This document shows, one piece after another, positions 1 to 6,650 of a DNA stretch of 21,786 nucleotides. Below the pieces are notes generated by a model. That model did not search any database. It saw nothing but the letters and a program-made list of their open reading frames with translations, and had not been told where the DNA came from. The position numbers and the translations under genes are program-made. Source of the stretch: Aquificales bacterium (GTDB lineage Bacteria > Aquificota > Aquificia > Aquificales > QOAS01); contig JALVTI010000144.1 of NCBI GenBank assembly GCA_027035985.1, positions 1-21,786 on the forward strand, in the 5' to 3' direction. Every line of letters begins with the position of its first letter. The stretch's first letter is position 1.

Positions 1-235
1 CCCCCTTGGGGTTCTCCTGTTCGAAAAATTCCACCTTTGGGAGGTTCTTTAAGACCTCCCTTACGACCTCCTTTCGGTGACCGATTATTATCCCGACCCT
101 TTCGGGGTTTAAACCCTTAACCAAAGCCTCGTAGGGGAAGTAAACCATGGGCTTCCCCAAAAGGGGATGTATCACCTTGGGAAGCACGCTTTTGAAGCGG
201 CTTCCCCTCCCTGCCGCGAGGATTACACCTATCAT
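1..235 (-). CDS. glmU: GlmU N-terminus, partial (runs off left edge)
   Basis: Only the first 78 codons are in the window; the gene continues past position 1. The translation opens MIGVILAAGRGSRF, then LPKVIHPLLGKPM and EQENPKG. This is the nucleotide-binding signature of sugar-phosphate nucleotidyltransferases and closely resembles bacterial GlmU, which makes UDP-N-acetylglucosamine for peptidoglycan and LPS in the cytoplasm. The C-terminal acetyltransferase half cannot be seen, so a stand-alone N-acetylglucosamine-1-phosphate uridylyltransferase is the alternative. ATG at 235 lies 4 bases beyond the pcrA stop, so the two are probably cotranscribed and coupled; a GGAG sits about 14 bases upstream of the ATG, inside the pcrA end. 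Confidence 0.85.
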   Translation of the reverse strand, partial: MIGVILAAGRGSRFKSVLPKVIHPLLGKPMVYFPYEALVKGLNPERVGIIIGHRKEVVREVLKNLPKVEFFEQENPKG

Positions 236-239
236 TGAG

Positions 240-2384
240 TTAAATAGTCTCCAAAAAGTGGGAGTGGATTTTCTTAACCTCACCGCCGAAGTCGACCATG
301 GCGTGAACCCCTCGGGTGGAGATAACCTTTCCGACACCGAAAACGGGGTGTTTTACCTTTTGACCCACCTTTAGGTTCTTACCCTCCAAGGCGGGTTTTT
401 TATACTTTTCTAGACCACTTTCGGTTTTTTCCACTTTTGAACCACCCGAGGGACTACTTTTTTTGGCACCCTTCGGCTGGTTGATGGAAACATCCAAACC
501 GCTTTGGGTTTTTCTGAAATACCTCAAGTCCAATAGGTGTTTCGGTATCTCGCTCAAAAACCTCGAGGGTTTCCGGTCTATCTCCTTCCCGCTTTTGGTG
601 TTTTTCTTCCTAACATAGGAGAGGTAGAGTTTCTCCTTAGCCCTCGTGACGGCAACGTAAAAGAGTCTCCTCTCCTCCTCGAGTTCCTCCGCATTTTCCA
701 AGGCACTCCTGTGGGGGAAAACGCCCTCCTCCAACCTAGGTAAGAAAACGACCGAAAACTCCAACCCCTTTGAGGCGTGGACGGTCATAATCCTCACCCC
801 GCGACCCCTGTCCTCCATCTCCGACTGCAAGAGTGCTATCAGTTGCAAAAAGTCGGCGAGAGTCTTGCCCTTACTTTGGGCGTTTCGGGTGAGCTTTAGG
901 AAGTATTCGACGTTTTCCTGCCTCTCTTCGGGATTTTTCTCCTTATATAAATACTCGTAGTAGTCGATAGCGTTTATAAACTCCTCCAAGAGGTCGGCGT
1001 ATCGATTTGGAACCTCTTGGGGTTTTACATTAACCAAAAACTGGAGGAGTTTGGTTAAGGGTTCCCTTATTTCGGGTTCGAGGTGGTAGGCGACCACCTT
1101 TAGGGTTTCGACCCAATCGGTTCGGTAATACTTCGATAGTGTCTTATAAACCTTCTCCCACTTTCGGTTGAAGAAGATTCTTAAAATCCTCTCGAAGGCT
1201 AGGTCGTCGGCGGGGTTGTGGAGGAACCTAAGGAGCGCCAAAACGTCCTTAATCTCTTTCCGCTCGTAAAATCTGGCTCCGCCCACTATCGTGTAGGGAA
1301 TGCGCTCCTTTACGAAGGCTTTTTCTATCTTCTCCGTCAGATAGGAACTTCTGACCAAAACGGCTATATCCTTCAGGCGGTAACCCCTCTCCTTTAGGCG
1401 TTTGACCTCCTTTGCTATCCAAAGGGCTTCATCCTCTTCATTTTCAAACCTCCTCACGAGGGGTTTTTCCCCGAAATCCTTCTCCGTTTTGAGTTTTGGA
1501 ATTAAATTAGCCCACTTGGGGTCGCAGTTTTCGATGATACAGTTGGCGATTTGGAGAATTACCCCCTTGGAGCGGTAGTTTTGCTCCAATTTGACCACTT
1601 TGGGGTTGAATTCCTCTTTAAACCTCAATATGTTTTCCGGTTTTGCACCCCTCCACTGGTATATAGCCTGATTGGGGTCTCCCACAACGCAGACGTTGTT
1701 TCTCGCCAGGAGCTTTATAAACTCGTATTGCACCGTATTGGTATCCTGATACTCGTCGACCAGGATGTATTGAAAGTGGTTTCTAAGTTTTTCCCGCGTA
1801 GCGGGGTCTTCCTTTAGGAGTTTCACAACATAAAAGAGTAAATCCCCAAAGTCGAGGGCGTTCAGCTCCCTAAGGCGCCTTTGGTAGGCTTCGAAAACAT
1901 CCCAAAAGTCCTCTATTTGGTCTATCGAATAAAGGTTATCCTTGTAGGTGAAGAATTTACTCCCCTCCTTGTATTTCGATATAGCCTCCTCGTAGAGGTC
2001 GTCCTCGTATTCCACCTGCAGGGTTTTCAAAACCTGTTTTAAGACCCTTTTGGAGTCCTCCCTGTCGAGTATTACAAAGTCGGGTTTTATCCCTACTCTC
2101 TTCCCGGCGAGGCGTAAAATCTTGTTAGCCACCGAGTGGAAGGTTCCAACCCAAGGCAGGGAAACACCCAAAGTGTTTTTTATCCTCTCCTTTAGCTCCT
2201 TCGCCGCCTTGTTGGTGAAGGTTATGGCGAGTATTCGGCGGGGGTCGTAGCCATTTTTTATAAGATGCTCTATTTTGGCAACCAGCGTTTTTGTCTTTCC
2301 GCTCCCCGCACCGGCGACCACGAGGAGCGAACCGCCCAGATATTCGACCGCCTCCTTCTGTTGGGGGTTGAGTTCCGACACCAC
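240..2384 (-). CDS. pcrA: SF1A DNA helicase, PcrA/UvrD type
   Basis: A 3'-5' ATP-dependent DNA helicase for nucleotide-excision and replication-linked repair, 714 residues, the normal length for the family. Motifs appear in order: Q motif LNPQQ (6-10), Walker A AGAGSGKT (24-31), Walker B VDEYQDT (209-215), motif III GDPNQAIYQWRG (235-246), motif IV LEQNYRS (266-272), motif V around TVHASKGLEF (534-543) and motif VI RRLFYVAVTRAKE (572-584). The C-terminus (about 672-714) has the GQKVKHPVFGVGKV Tudor-like module that in PcrA/UvrD contacts RNA polymerase, preceded by a Ser/Gly/Lys-rich linker. It starts with tandem GTG codons (2384 and 2381); either could initiate, and no Shine-Dalgarno is visible. 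It is followed after 4 bases by glmU. The family call is very secure; PcrA versus UvrD versus Rep naming is conventional. Confidence 0.95.
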   Translation of the reverse strand: MVSELNPQQKEAVEYLGGSLLVVAGAGSGKTKTLVAKIEHLIKNGYDPRRILAITFTNKAAKELKERIKNTLGVSLPWVGTFHSVANKILRLAGKRVGIKPDFVILDREDSKRVLKQVLKTLQVEYEDDLYEEAISKYKEGSKFFTYKDNLYSIDQIEDFWDVFEAYQRRLRELNALDFGDLLFYVVKLLKEDPATREKLRNHFQYILVDEYQDTNTVQYEFIKLLARNNVCVVGDPNQAIYQWRGAKPENILRFKEEFNPKVVKLEQNYRSKGVILQIANCIIENCDPKWANLIPKLKTEKDFGEKPLVRRFENEEDEALWIAKEVKRLKERGYRLKDIAVLVRSSYLTEKIEKAFVKERIPYTIVGGARFYERKEIKDVLALLRFLHNPADDLAFERILRIFFNRKWEKVYKTLSKYYRTDWVETLKVVAYHLEPEIREPLTKLLQFLVNVKPQEVPNRYADLLEEFINAIDYYEYLYKEKNPEERQENVEYFLKLTRNAQSKGKTLADFLQLIALLQSEMEDRGRGVRIMTVHASKGLEFSVVFLPRLEEGVFPHRSALENAEELEEERRLFYVAVTRAKEKLYLSYVRKKNTKSGKEIDRKPSRFLSEIPKHLLDLRYFRKTQSGLDVSINQPKGAKKSSPSGGSKVEKTESGLEKYKKPALEGKNLKVGQKVKHPVFGVGKVISTRGVHAMVDFGGEVKKIHSHFLETI

Positions 2385-2512
2385 AAAGTGTTTATTTTTT
2401 AGGTCTTATTCCCCCAAAGGTTATGGCGAAAAACCGACACTTTAAAGGGTATCAAAAATTTTTCTCCGGTAGCGGTTTAGAAATTCCTTTCCCATTAAGG
2501 GAGTTGTTAAAT

Positions 2513-2548
2513 AAAAAAAACGCAAAAGGGAAGCCTATTCCAATTCCC
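2513..2548 (-). terminator. possible intrinsic terminator of hisC
   Basis: Reading on the minus strand, GGGAA (2548-2544) pairs with TTCCC (2532-2528) across the hisC stop codon. Six bases later comes a run of eight T (2520-2513). The stem is only 5 bp with an 11-base loop, so it is weak. The rest of the 2385-2534 gap before pcrA holds only a 17-codon micro-ORF candidate. Confidence 0.35.
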
Positions 2549-3590
2549 TCAAGACCTCCGAAAGGGTTTCGAGGAATATATCGTTCTCCTCCGGTTTGCC
2601 TACATTCACCCTCAGACACCCCTCGAGGTTTGGCAGATAGGAGACGTTCCTCACAAGCACACCCTTTTCCAACAACTTTTTGTGAACTAAATCCGCCCCA
2701 AATGGGGTTCTAAAGAGGAAAAAGTTCGCCCTCGAGGGGAAAACCTCGACATTTTCCAACCTTTGGAGTTCACCCAAAAGCCTTTCCCTTTCGGAGATAA
2801 CTTGAGAGACCGCCCACTCGATAAATTCCCTTCCCTCGGTTAACACCACTTCGGCGATAACCTGGGAGGGATAAGTTACGTTAAAGGGGAGTTTTACCTT
2901 AAAGAGTTCCCTAACGAGGGACTCCTCCCCTATGAGGGCGCCCACCCTTAGGGAGGCGAGTCCTATTTTCGAGAGCGTTCGGAGGACGACTACATTTTCC
3001 CCCTTAAGGGCTTGGTCTTTGAAAGTCTCACCGCTAAAGTCGTAATAGGCTTCGTCGCTCACCATTAGGGGGACTCTCTTTCTAAGCCTTTCGAGTTTCT
3101 CCCTCGAAAATAGGTTCCCCGTGGGGTTGTTCGGATAGGAGACCCACAAAAGGGCGGGTCTGTAATTTTCGAGCACCTCGGAGGTTTTCTCCTCGTCTAT
3201 ATCCAAATCCCTTTGAAGGGGAATTTCGTAAACCGGTCTACCGACGGTGTCGGCGCAAACCCTATACATCGGAAAGGTTGGAATGGGATAGGCTACGCCT
3301 TCGTAGGGTTCGCCAACGGCTATGGTGAGGTTTAGGATAAGCTCGTCGGAGCCGTTCCCCAAGACGATATTTTCGGGAGAGACCTCCCAAATTTCGGCGA
3401 GTATCTCCCTCAGTCGGGAGGCGTAGGGGTCGGGATAGCGATTAAAGGGTATTTCGGCAACAGCCTTTTTAACCCTTTCTTTAAGCCAATCGGGGAGGTC
3501 GTAGGGCAGTTCGTTGGAAGATAGCTTAACCCTGGCGGGGGAGGTTTCGGTCTTATAAGCCTTTAGGTGGGTAATTCTCCTTGCGAACAT
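2535..3590 (-). CDS. hisC: histidinol-phosphate aminotransferase
   Basis: PLP-dependent fold-type I aminotransferase converting imidazole-acetol phosphate to histidinol phosphate in histidine synthesis (cytosol); 351 residues, typical for HisC. Numbered from the ATG at 3590: LSSNELPY (23-30) near the N-terminus, NRYPDPYASRLREILA (50-65), GNGSDELI (78-85), PNNPTG (153-158), DEAYYDF (179-185) and the PLP lysine in TLSKIGLASLRVG, with K208 and the phosphate-binding R215. A TTG one codon upstream (3593) is a possible but less likely start. Divergent from gatA across 84 bases. No other his genes are nearby, so the gene is dispersed, as is common in Aquificales. Related aminotransferases of aromatic amino acids are the main alternative. 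Confidence 0.9.
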   Translation of the reverse strand: MFARRITHLKAYKTETSPARVKLSSNELPYDLPDWLKERVKKAVAEIPFNRYPDPYASRLREILAEIWEVSPENIVLGNGSDELILNLTIAVGEPYEGVAYPIPTFPMYRVCADTVGRPVYEIPLQRDLDIDEEKTSEVLENYRPALLWVSYPNNPTGNLFSREKLERLRKRVPLMVSDEAYYDFSGETFKDQALKGENVVVLRTLSKIGLASLRVGALIGEESLVRELFKVKLPFNVTYPSQVIAEVVLTEGREFIEWAVSQVISERERLLGELQRLENVEVFPSRANFFLFRTPFGADLVHKKLLEKGVLVRNVSYLPNLEGCLRVNVGKPEENDIFLETLSEVLRELE

Positions 3591-3616
3591 CAAGAGTTCT
3601 ATTAAAAGTCGACCCC

Positions 3617-3649
3617 TTAGAGGGTTGCGATAAATTGGAGACCCTCTAA
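3617..3649. repeat. inverted repeat in hisC-gatA divergent promoter region
   Basis: TTAGAGGGT (3617-3625) is perfectly complementary to ACCCTCTAA (3641-3649) with a 15-base A/T-rich centre; with one bulge the arms extend by two bases. Its place between two divergent starts fits an operator or a cruciform. No T-run follows on either strand, so a terminator is unlikely. Confidence 0.5.
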
Positions 3650-3674
3650 AGGTAGGGCAAAATAATTCCCTTTA

Positions 3675-5120
3675 ATGGCTGAAGAAATCCTCAAACTTTC
3701 GGCGGTAAAGCTGAGAGAAGAAATCCAAAAGGGAAATATAACCCCTACCGAGGTTGTGGAAACCTTTGCCAAAAGGATAGACCAGGTTGAGGAAAAGGTT
3801 AAAGCCTTTGTAACCCTTACGGTGGAAAGGGCTTACGAAGAGGCTAAAAACTACGACGGGAAGGGAAAATTAGCCGGCATTCCTATAGCGGTAAAGGACA
3901 ACATCCTCACCTACGGGGTTAGAACTACTTGTTCCTCCAAAATGCTTGAAAACTTCGTAGCCCCCTACGATGCCACTGTAAGCGAGAAGCTCAAGAAGGA
4001 AGGGGCTATTCTCATAGGAAAGACCAATATGGACGAATTCGCCATGGGGTCGTCAACCGAATTTTCCGCCTTCGGGGCGACCAGAAACCCCTGGGATTTG
4101 GAGAGGGTTCCCGGAGGTTCTTCCGGCGGAAGCGCGGCGGTCGTTGCGGCGTTGATGTCCCCTATATCTCTCGGTTCGGACACCGGCGGTTCGATTAGAC
4201 AGCCTGCGGCATTTTGCGGGGTTATAGGTCTAAAGCCTACCTATGGTCGGGTTTCCCGATACGGGCTTGTTGCCTTTGCGAGCTCCCTCGACCAGATAGG
4301 ACCCTTCGGGCGCTACACCGAGGATGTCGCCCTCTTGCTCGAGGTTATAAGCGGACACGACCCCAGGGATAGCACCTCCGCCAAAAAAGAGGTTCCCGCC
4401 TATACGGAGGAGATTAGGAAACCTATAAAGGGATTAAAGGCGGGTATACCCAAGGAGATTTTCGAACTCGGTCTCAGCGGGGAGGTTAAAGAGATTTTCG
4501 AAAAATGGGTTGAAAGTCTCAAAGCCGAGGGTGTGGAGGTCGAGACGGTAGAACTCCCCATGCTGAAGTATGCAATTCCCATTTACTACATAATCGCAAC
4601 TTCCGAGGCTAGCTCCAACCTCGCGAGATACGACGGCGTTCGCTACGGCTACCGCACCCCCGATTACAAGGACCTGCAGGAGATGTATACCAAAACGAGG
4701 GACGAGGGTTTCGGTGCAGAAGTGAAGCGGAGGATTATGCTCGGAACCTTCGCCCTATCGACCGGTTATTACGACGCCTACTACCTGAAGGCGAAAAAGA
4801 TTCAAAGACTCCTTTACGAGGACTTTATAAAGGCTTTCCAAAAGGTGGATGTGATACTTACACCCACCACACCCACACCGGCGTTTAGGTTCGGTGAAAA
4901 ACTCCAAAACCCGATAGACATGTATCTGTCGGACATATTCACCGTTTCGGTAAACCTCGCCACCCTACCGGCTGTAAGTGTCCCAATAGGTCTAACCAAA
5001 AACAACCTCCCCGTAGGGGGACAAATAATTGGTAGACCTTGGGAGGAATCCACCATATTGAGGGTATCCCGCGCGTGGGAAGAGATATCCAACTTCTCCC
5101 AATGGGTTCCCGAACTTTGA
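3675..5120 (+). CDS. gatA: Asp-tRNA(Asn)/Glu-tRNA(Gln) amidotransferase subunit A
   Basis: Glutaminase/amidase subunit of the GatCAB complex, which frees ammonia from glutamine to convert misacylated Glu-tRNA(Gln) or Asp-tRNA(Asn); 481 residues, the usual length. The amidase-signature Ser-cisSer-Lys triad is present: K74 in GIPIAVKDN, S149 in PGGSSGGSAA and S173 in GSDTGGSIRQPAA. These keep the same mutual spacing as in well-studied GatA proteins. It continues with FCGVIGLKPTYGRVSRYGL and a C-terminal LPVGGQIIG. ATG at 3675 has no Shine-Dalgarno but follows AAAATAATTCCCTTTA, the AT-box plus pyrimidine pattern seen before several genes here. It stands alone; gatB and gatC are not in the window. 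Confidence 0.96.
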   Translation: MAEEILKLSAVKLREEIQKGNITPTEVVETFAKRIDQVEEKVKAFVTLTVERAYEEAKNYDGKGKLAGIPIAVKDNILTYGVRTTCSSKMLENFVAPYDATVSEKLKKEGAILIGKTNMDEFAMGSSTEFSAFGATRNPWDLERVPGGSSGGSAAVVAALMSPISLGSDTGGSIRQPAAFCGVIGLKPTYGRVSRYGLVAFASSLDQIGPFGRYTEDVALLLEVISGHDPRDSTSAKKEVPAYTEEIRKPIKGLKAGIPKEIFELGLSGEVKEIFEKWVESLKAEGVEVETVELPMLKYAIPIYYIIATSEASSNLARYDGVRYGYRTPDYKDLQEMYTKTRDEGFGAEVKRRIMLGTFALSTGYYDAYYLKAKKIQRLLYEDFIKAFQKVDVILTPTTPTPAFRFGEKLQNPIDMYLSDIFTVSVNLATLPAVSVPIGLTKNNLPVGGQIIGRPWEESTILRVSRAWEEISNFSQWVPEL

Positions 5121-5339
5121 TTCCTTCCTTCTTTAGAACTTTTTATTTCAACTCCATTGTTTGGGAATTTTAAGTTTATAAACACTTATTGGTTTACCCT
5201 TCTAAGTTTTTTCGTTTTGGAACCTATTTGTGGAATTCTGAAGGAAATTTTTTCCGTAGAAAGGATTTGTTGATTGTTTGAACCCTTTGTATGTGTCTTT
5301 AAATCCGATTTCACTAAAGGTTTTTGTTGAGTGAAGTGG
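5121..5339. other. AT-rich region left of the CRISPR core with probable decayed repeats
   Basis: There is no convincing gene. Three stretches resemble the CRISPR repeat and fall at roughly the array period: near 5145 (TTTCAA then CTCC, later GGGA), near 5214 (GTTTTGGAACC) and near 5276 (GTTTGAACCCTTTG). The intervals to the first good repeat are 69, 62 and 64 bases. Each match is weak alone; the regular spacing is the argument. If the array is transcribed leftward this is its old, leader-distal end. The stretch just after gatA is T-rich but shows no hairpin. Confidence 0.35.
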
Positions 5340-5764
5340 ATTTTAATCCCTTATAGGGACATAACAACAAGCTAAGGAAAGAAAAACCGCTTGTGGAGTA
5401 TCTCTACTTGTTTCAATCTCTTATAGGGACATAAAAACCGTTGGACGCCAGCCCCCACGGAACCCGGCGCCAGTTTCAATCCCTTATAGGAACATAAAAA
5501 CCCGATAAAAAACTTTACGAAATTTTGGATATAAAGCTGTTTCAATCCCTTATAGGGACATAAAAACTATCGATATTACTATCGATGCCATTTCTAATCT
5601 TTCGTTTCAATCCCTTATAGGAACTTAACAACAAGGCTAAAAACGAATTAGATGCCGTTTTAAAAGTGTTGTTTCAATCCCTTATAGGGACATAAAAACA
5701 GGGGATTTTCTCAATTGCGGGTAAAGAAAGTATTCGTTTCAATCCCTTATAGGGACATAAAAAC
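5340..5764 (-). CRISPR. CRISPR array, 7 repeats of 29 bp, 6 spacers
   Basis: Repeats start at 5340, 5410, 5473, 5539, 5604, 5671 and 5736. Plus-strand units begin GTTTCAAT, have the palindromic core CCCTTATAGGG and end CATAAAAAC. The last two and the 5539 unit are identical; 5410 and 5473 carry one change each, 5340 and 5604 three each. Spacers are 41, 34, 37, 36, 38 and 36 bases. Strand: the reverse complement ends ATTGAAAC, the crRNA 5' handle common in type I-A/I-B/III systems, and the 5340 unit is corrupted at that end (ATTAAAAT), as is usual for the leader-distal repeat. This favours transcription from right to left. No cas genes are within the window, so any Cas machinery must lie elsewhere. 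Confidence 0.95.
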
Positions 5765-6209
5765 CAACTTGAGTCCAACCCTATTAAGTTATCAAGGAAC
5801 CTAGCCCTTACTTGGGTTTAAAGAATACCAAATTAACCTTAAAAGGTCAAGCAAAAATTGAATTTTTGGGTCAACCCTAAGTGGACATTAATTCCCTGGG
5901 ATGTGCCATCTTGTTGGGACTCTAAAACAAAATCTAATCCTGCAAAAAGTTTTTGCCAACTTTCAACCCTTAACTTGTCATTAAATCTTAAGTCTGACCT
6001 TGTAAAGGTAAATGGAACTGGAAAATCCTGCAGGAGGTATTACTGAGGTTTTGGAACTTTTTTTGGGAAACCGCAAAAAATTGTGCATTATTCCCTTAGT
6101 GGACTATAATTTCGAATTGAAATCCAATAAATTTTAAGAAAAGAGGTTCAATCACATTAATTGGAGTTAGAAATTGTAATTTTTTTAAAGTAGGTAGGTG
6201 ATAGATTCC
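5765..6209. other. gap between CRISPR core and isolated repeat; probable decayed array or leader
   Basis: This AT-rich stretch has no gene I can support. Repeat-like segments are visible near 5797 (CCCTTAC then GGGTTTAAAGAA), 5868 (TCAACCCTAAGTGGACATTAA), 5960 (TTTCAACCCTTA then CATTAAA), 6085 (TTCCCTTAGTGGAC) and 6146 (GGTTCAATCACATTA). The 6085, 6146 and 6210 positions keep the 61-64 base period; spacing further left is less regular. A minus-strand open frame at 5842-6039 without a start codon is probably chance or a gene remnant. An alternative is that the part next to 5764 is the array leader. Confidence 0.35.
5822..5850 (-). promoter_or_regulatory. candidate sigma70-type promoter reading into the CRISPR core
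   Basis: On the minus strand TTGACC (5850-5845) is separated by exactly 17 bases from TATTCT (5827-5822). A start near 5815 would read leftward into the repeat at 5736-5764, matching the strand inferred from the ATTGAAAC handle. It overlaps a region that also resembles a decayed repeat, so chance is possible. Confidence 0.35.
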
Positions 6210-6238
6210 GTTTCAATCCCTTATAGGGATATAGAAAC
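6210..6238 (-). CRISPR. isolated CRISPR repeat copy
   Basis: Matches the core 29-bp repeat at 27 of 29 positions (C to T in GGGAT, A to G in ATAGAAAC) but lies 446 bases from the last good unit at 5764. It shows the array once extended, or was copied, well to the right. Confidence 0.8.
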
Positions 6239-6264
6239 ATCAAAAAAAAGACCGGTATTTGGAA

Positions 6265-6304
6265 GCTCCCCGAATGGGGGAAATAAAGAAACCCATCGGG
6301 GAGC
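6265..6304. repeat. strong GC-rich hairpin inside decayed array
   Basis: GCTCCCCGAATGGG (6265-6278) pairs with CCCATCGGGGAGC (6292-6304), with one bulged A and a 13-base purine-rich loop. On the plus strand AAATTTT follows, loosely terminator-like. It interrupts the run of repeat-like units between 6210 and 6342. It could be a terminator, a small structured RNA or a short mobile hairpin; I cannot tell which. Confidence 0.6.
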
Positions 6305-6341
6305 AAATTTTCCCTTAACCACCCCGTGTTTATTAAGTTTT

Positions 6342-6427
6342 ATTTCAATCCCTTACAAGGGTTTAAAGAAATAGCGCTCCGCGGAGTGGTTCAAAGAGGT
6401 TTCAATTCCTTTTAGAGATTTTGAAAA
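6342..6427 (-). CRISPR. two degenerate CRISPR repeats
   Basis: The unit near 6342-6371 keeps ATTTCAATCCCTTAC then AGGGTTTAAAG. The unit at 6399-6427 keeps GTTTCAATTCCTT then TAGAGA and a final AAAA (about 20 of 29 positions). They are 57 bases apart. The segment between them contains the perfect 10-base palindrome CTCCGCGGAG. They form the right edge of the repeat-bearing zone. Confidence 0.55.
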
Positions 6428-6516
6428 GAAAAACAACACTGAAAGGAATTATTTCCCCTTTTGTCCTTTGAGGCTCTCCATCATTCTTAGTGACAACTTT
6501 AAAAGGAGGTGAAAAG
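6428..6516 (+). promoter_or_regulatory. upstream region and strong ribosome binding site of the 34-codon ORF
   Basis: AGGAGGTG at 6504-6511 is an 8-base Shine-Dalgarno, 5 bases before ATG 6517, and clearly the best in the window. I see no confident -35/-10 pair in the A/T-rich sequence upstream. Confidence 0.7.
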
Positions 6517-6621
6517 ATGAGACTACACTTTGTGTGGAAAGGTAAAGGCATCTACCTCAAGATGGAACTTTCCATTTCTTTATTCCTACTGCTGTGGTTA
6601 ATATCCAACCACTTCCACTAA
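6517..6621 (+). CDS. small hypothetical protein, 34 aa, one hydrophobic segment
   Basis: ATG at 6517 to TAA at 6619-6621. The product begins MRLHFVWKGKGIYLKME, with alternating polar and hydrophobic residues and several Lys/Arg, then has a hydrophobic stretch LSISLFLLLWLIS long enough to sit in or on a membrane, and ends NHFH. The main support is the near-perfect Shine-Dalgarno at 6504-6511 with ideal spacing; most neighbouring genes lack one. I do not recognise the family. It lies between the CRISPR region and smpB (convergent, 29 bases apart, hairpin between). It could be a small membrane peptide, a toxin-like peptide or a leader peptide; none of these is demonstrated. Confidence 0.55.
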   Translation: MRLHFVWKGKGIYLKMELSISLFLLLWLISNHFH

Positions 6622-6624
6622 AGG

Positions 6625-6643
6625 GGGGAGTAAAAATCTCCCC
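6625..6643. terminator. hairpin between convergent small ORF and smpB
   Basis: GGGGAG (6625-6630) pairs with CTCCCC (6638-6643) around the loop TAAAAAT. It sits 3 bases after the small-ORF stop and 7 bases before the smpB stop, where a shared bidirectional terminator would be expected. Neither side has a good T-run, so the call is tentative. Confidence 0.4.
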
Positions 6644-6650
6644 TCTCCCC

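Noticed and set aside
2423..2713. Plus-strand 96-codon open frame across the pcrA-hisC gap
   Set aside because: Half of it is antisense to hisC, there is no Shine-Dalgarno, and the translation is Pro/Arg-rich without a family pattern.
5842..6039. Minus-strand open frame (66 codons) with protein-like GLDFVLESQQDGTSQGINVH
   Set aside because: It has no start codon, is closed by stops on both sides, and overlaps repeat-like segments; at most a gene scrap, so not listed as a gene.
5858..6046. Plus-strand open frame of 62 codons right of the CRISPR core
   Set aside because: It lies in a repeat-decayed AT-rich region, has no ribosome site, and its composition (many Ser, Lys, Asn, Cys) is not like a real protein.
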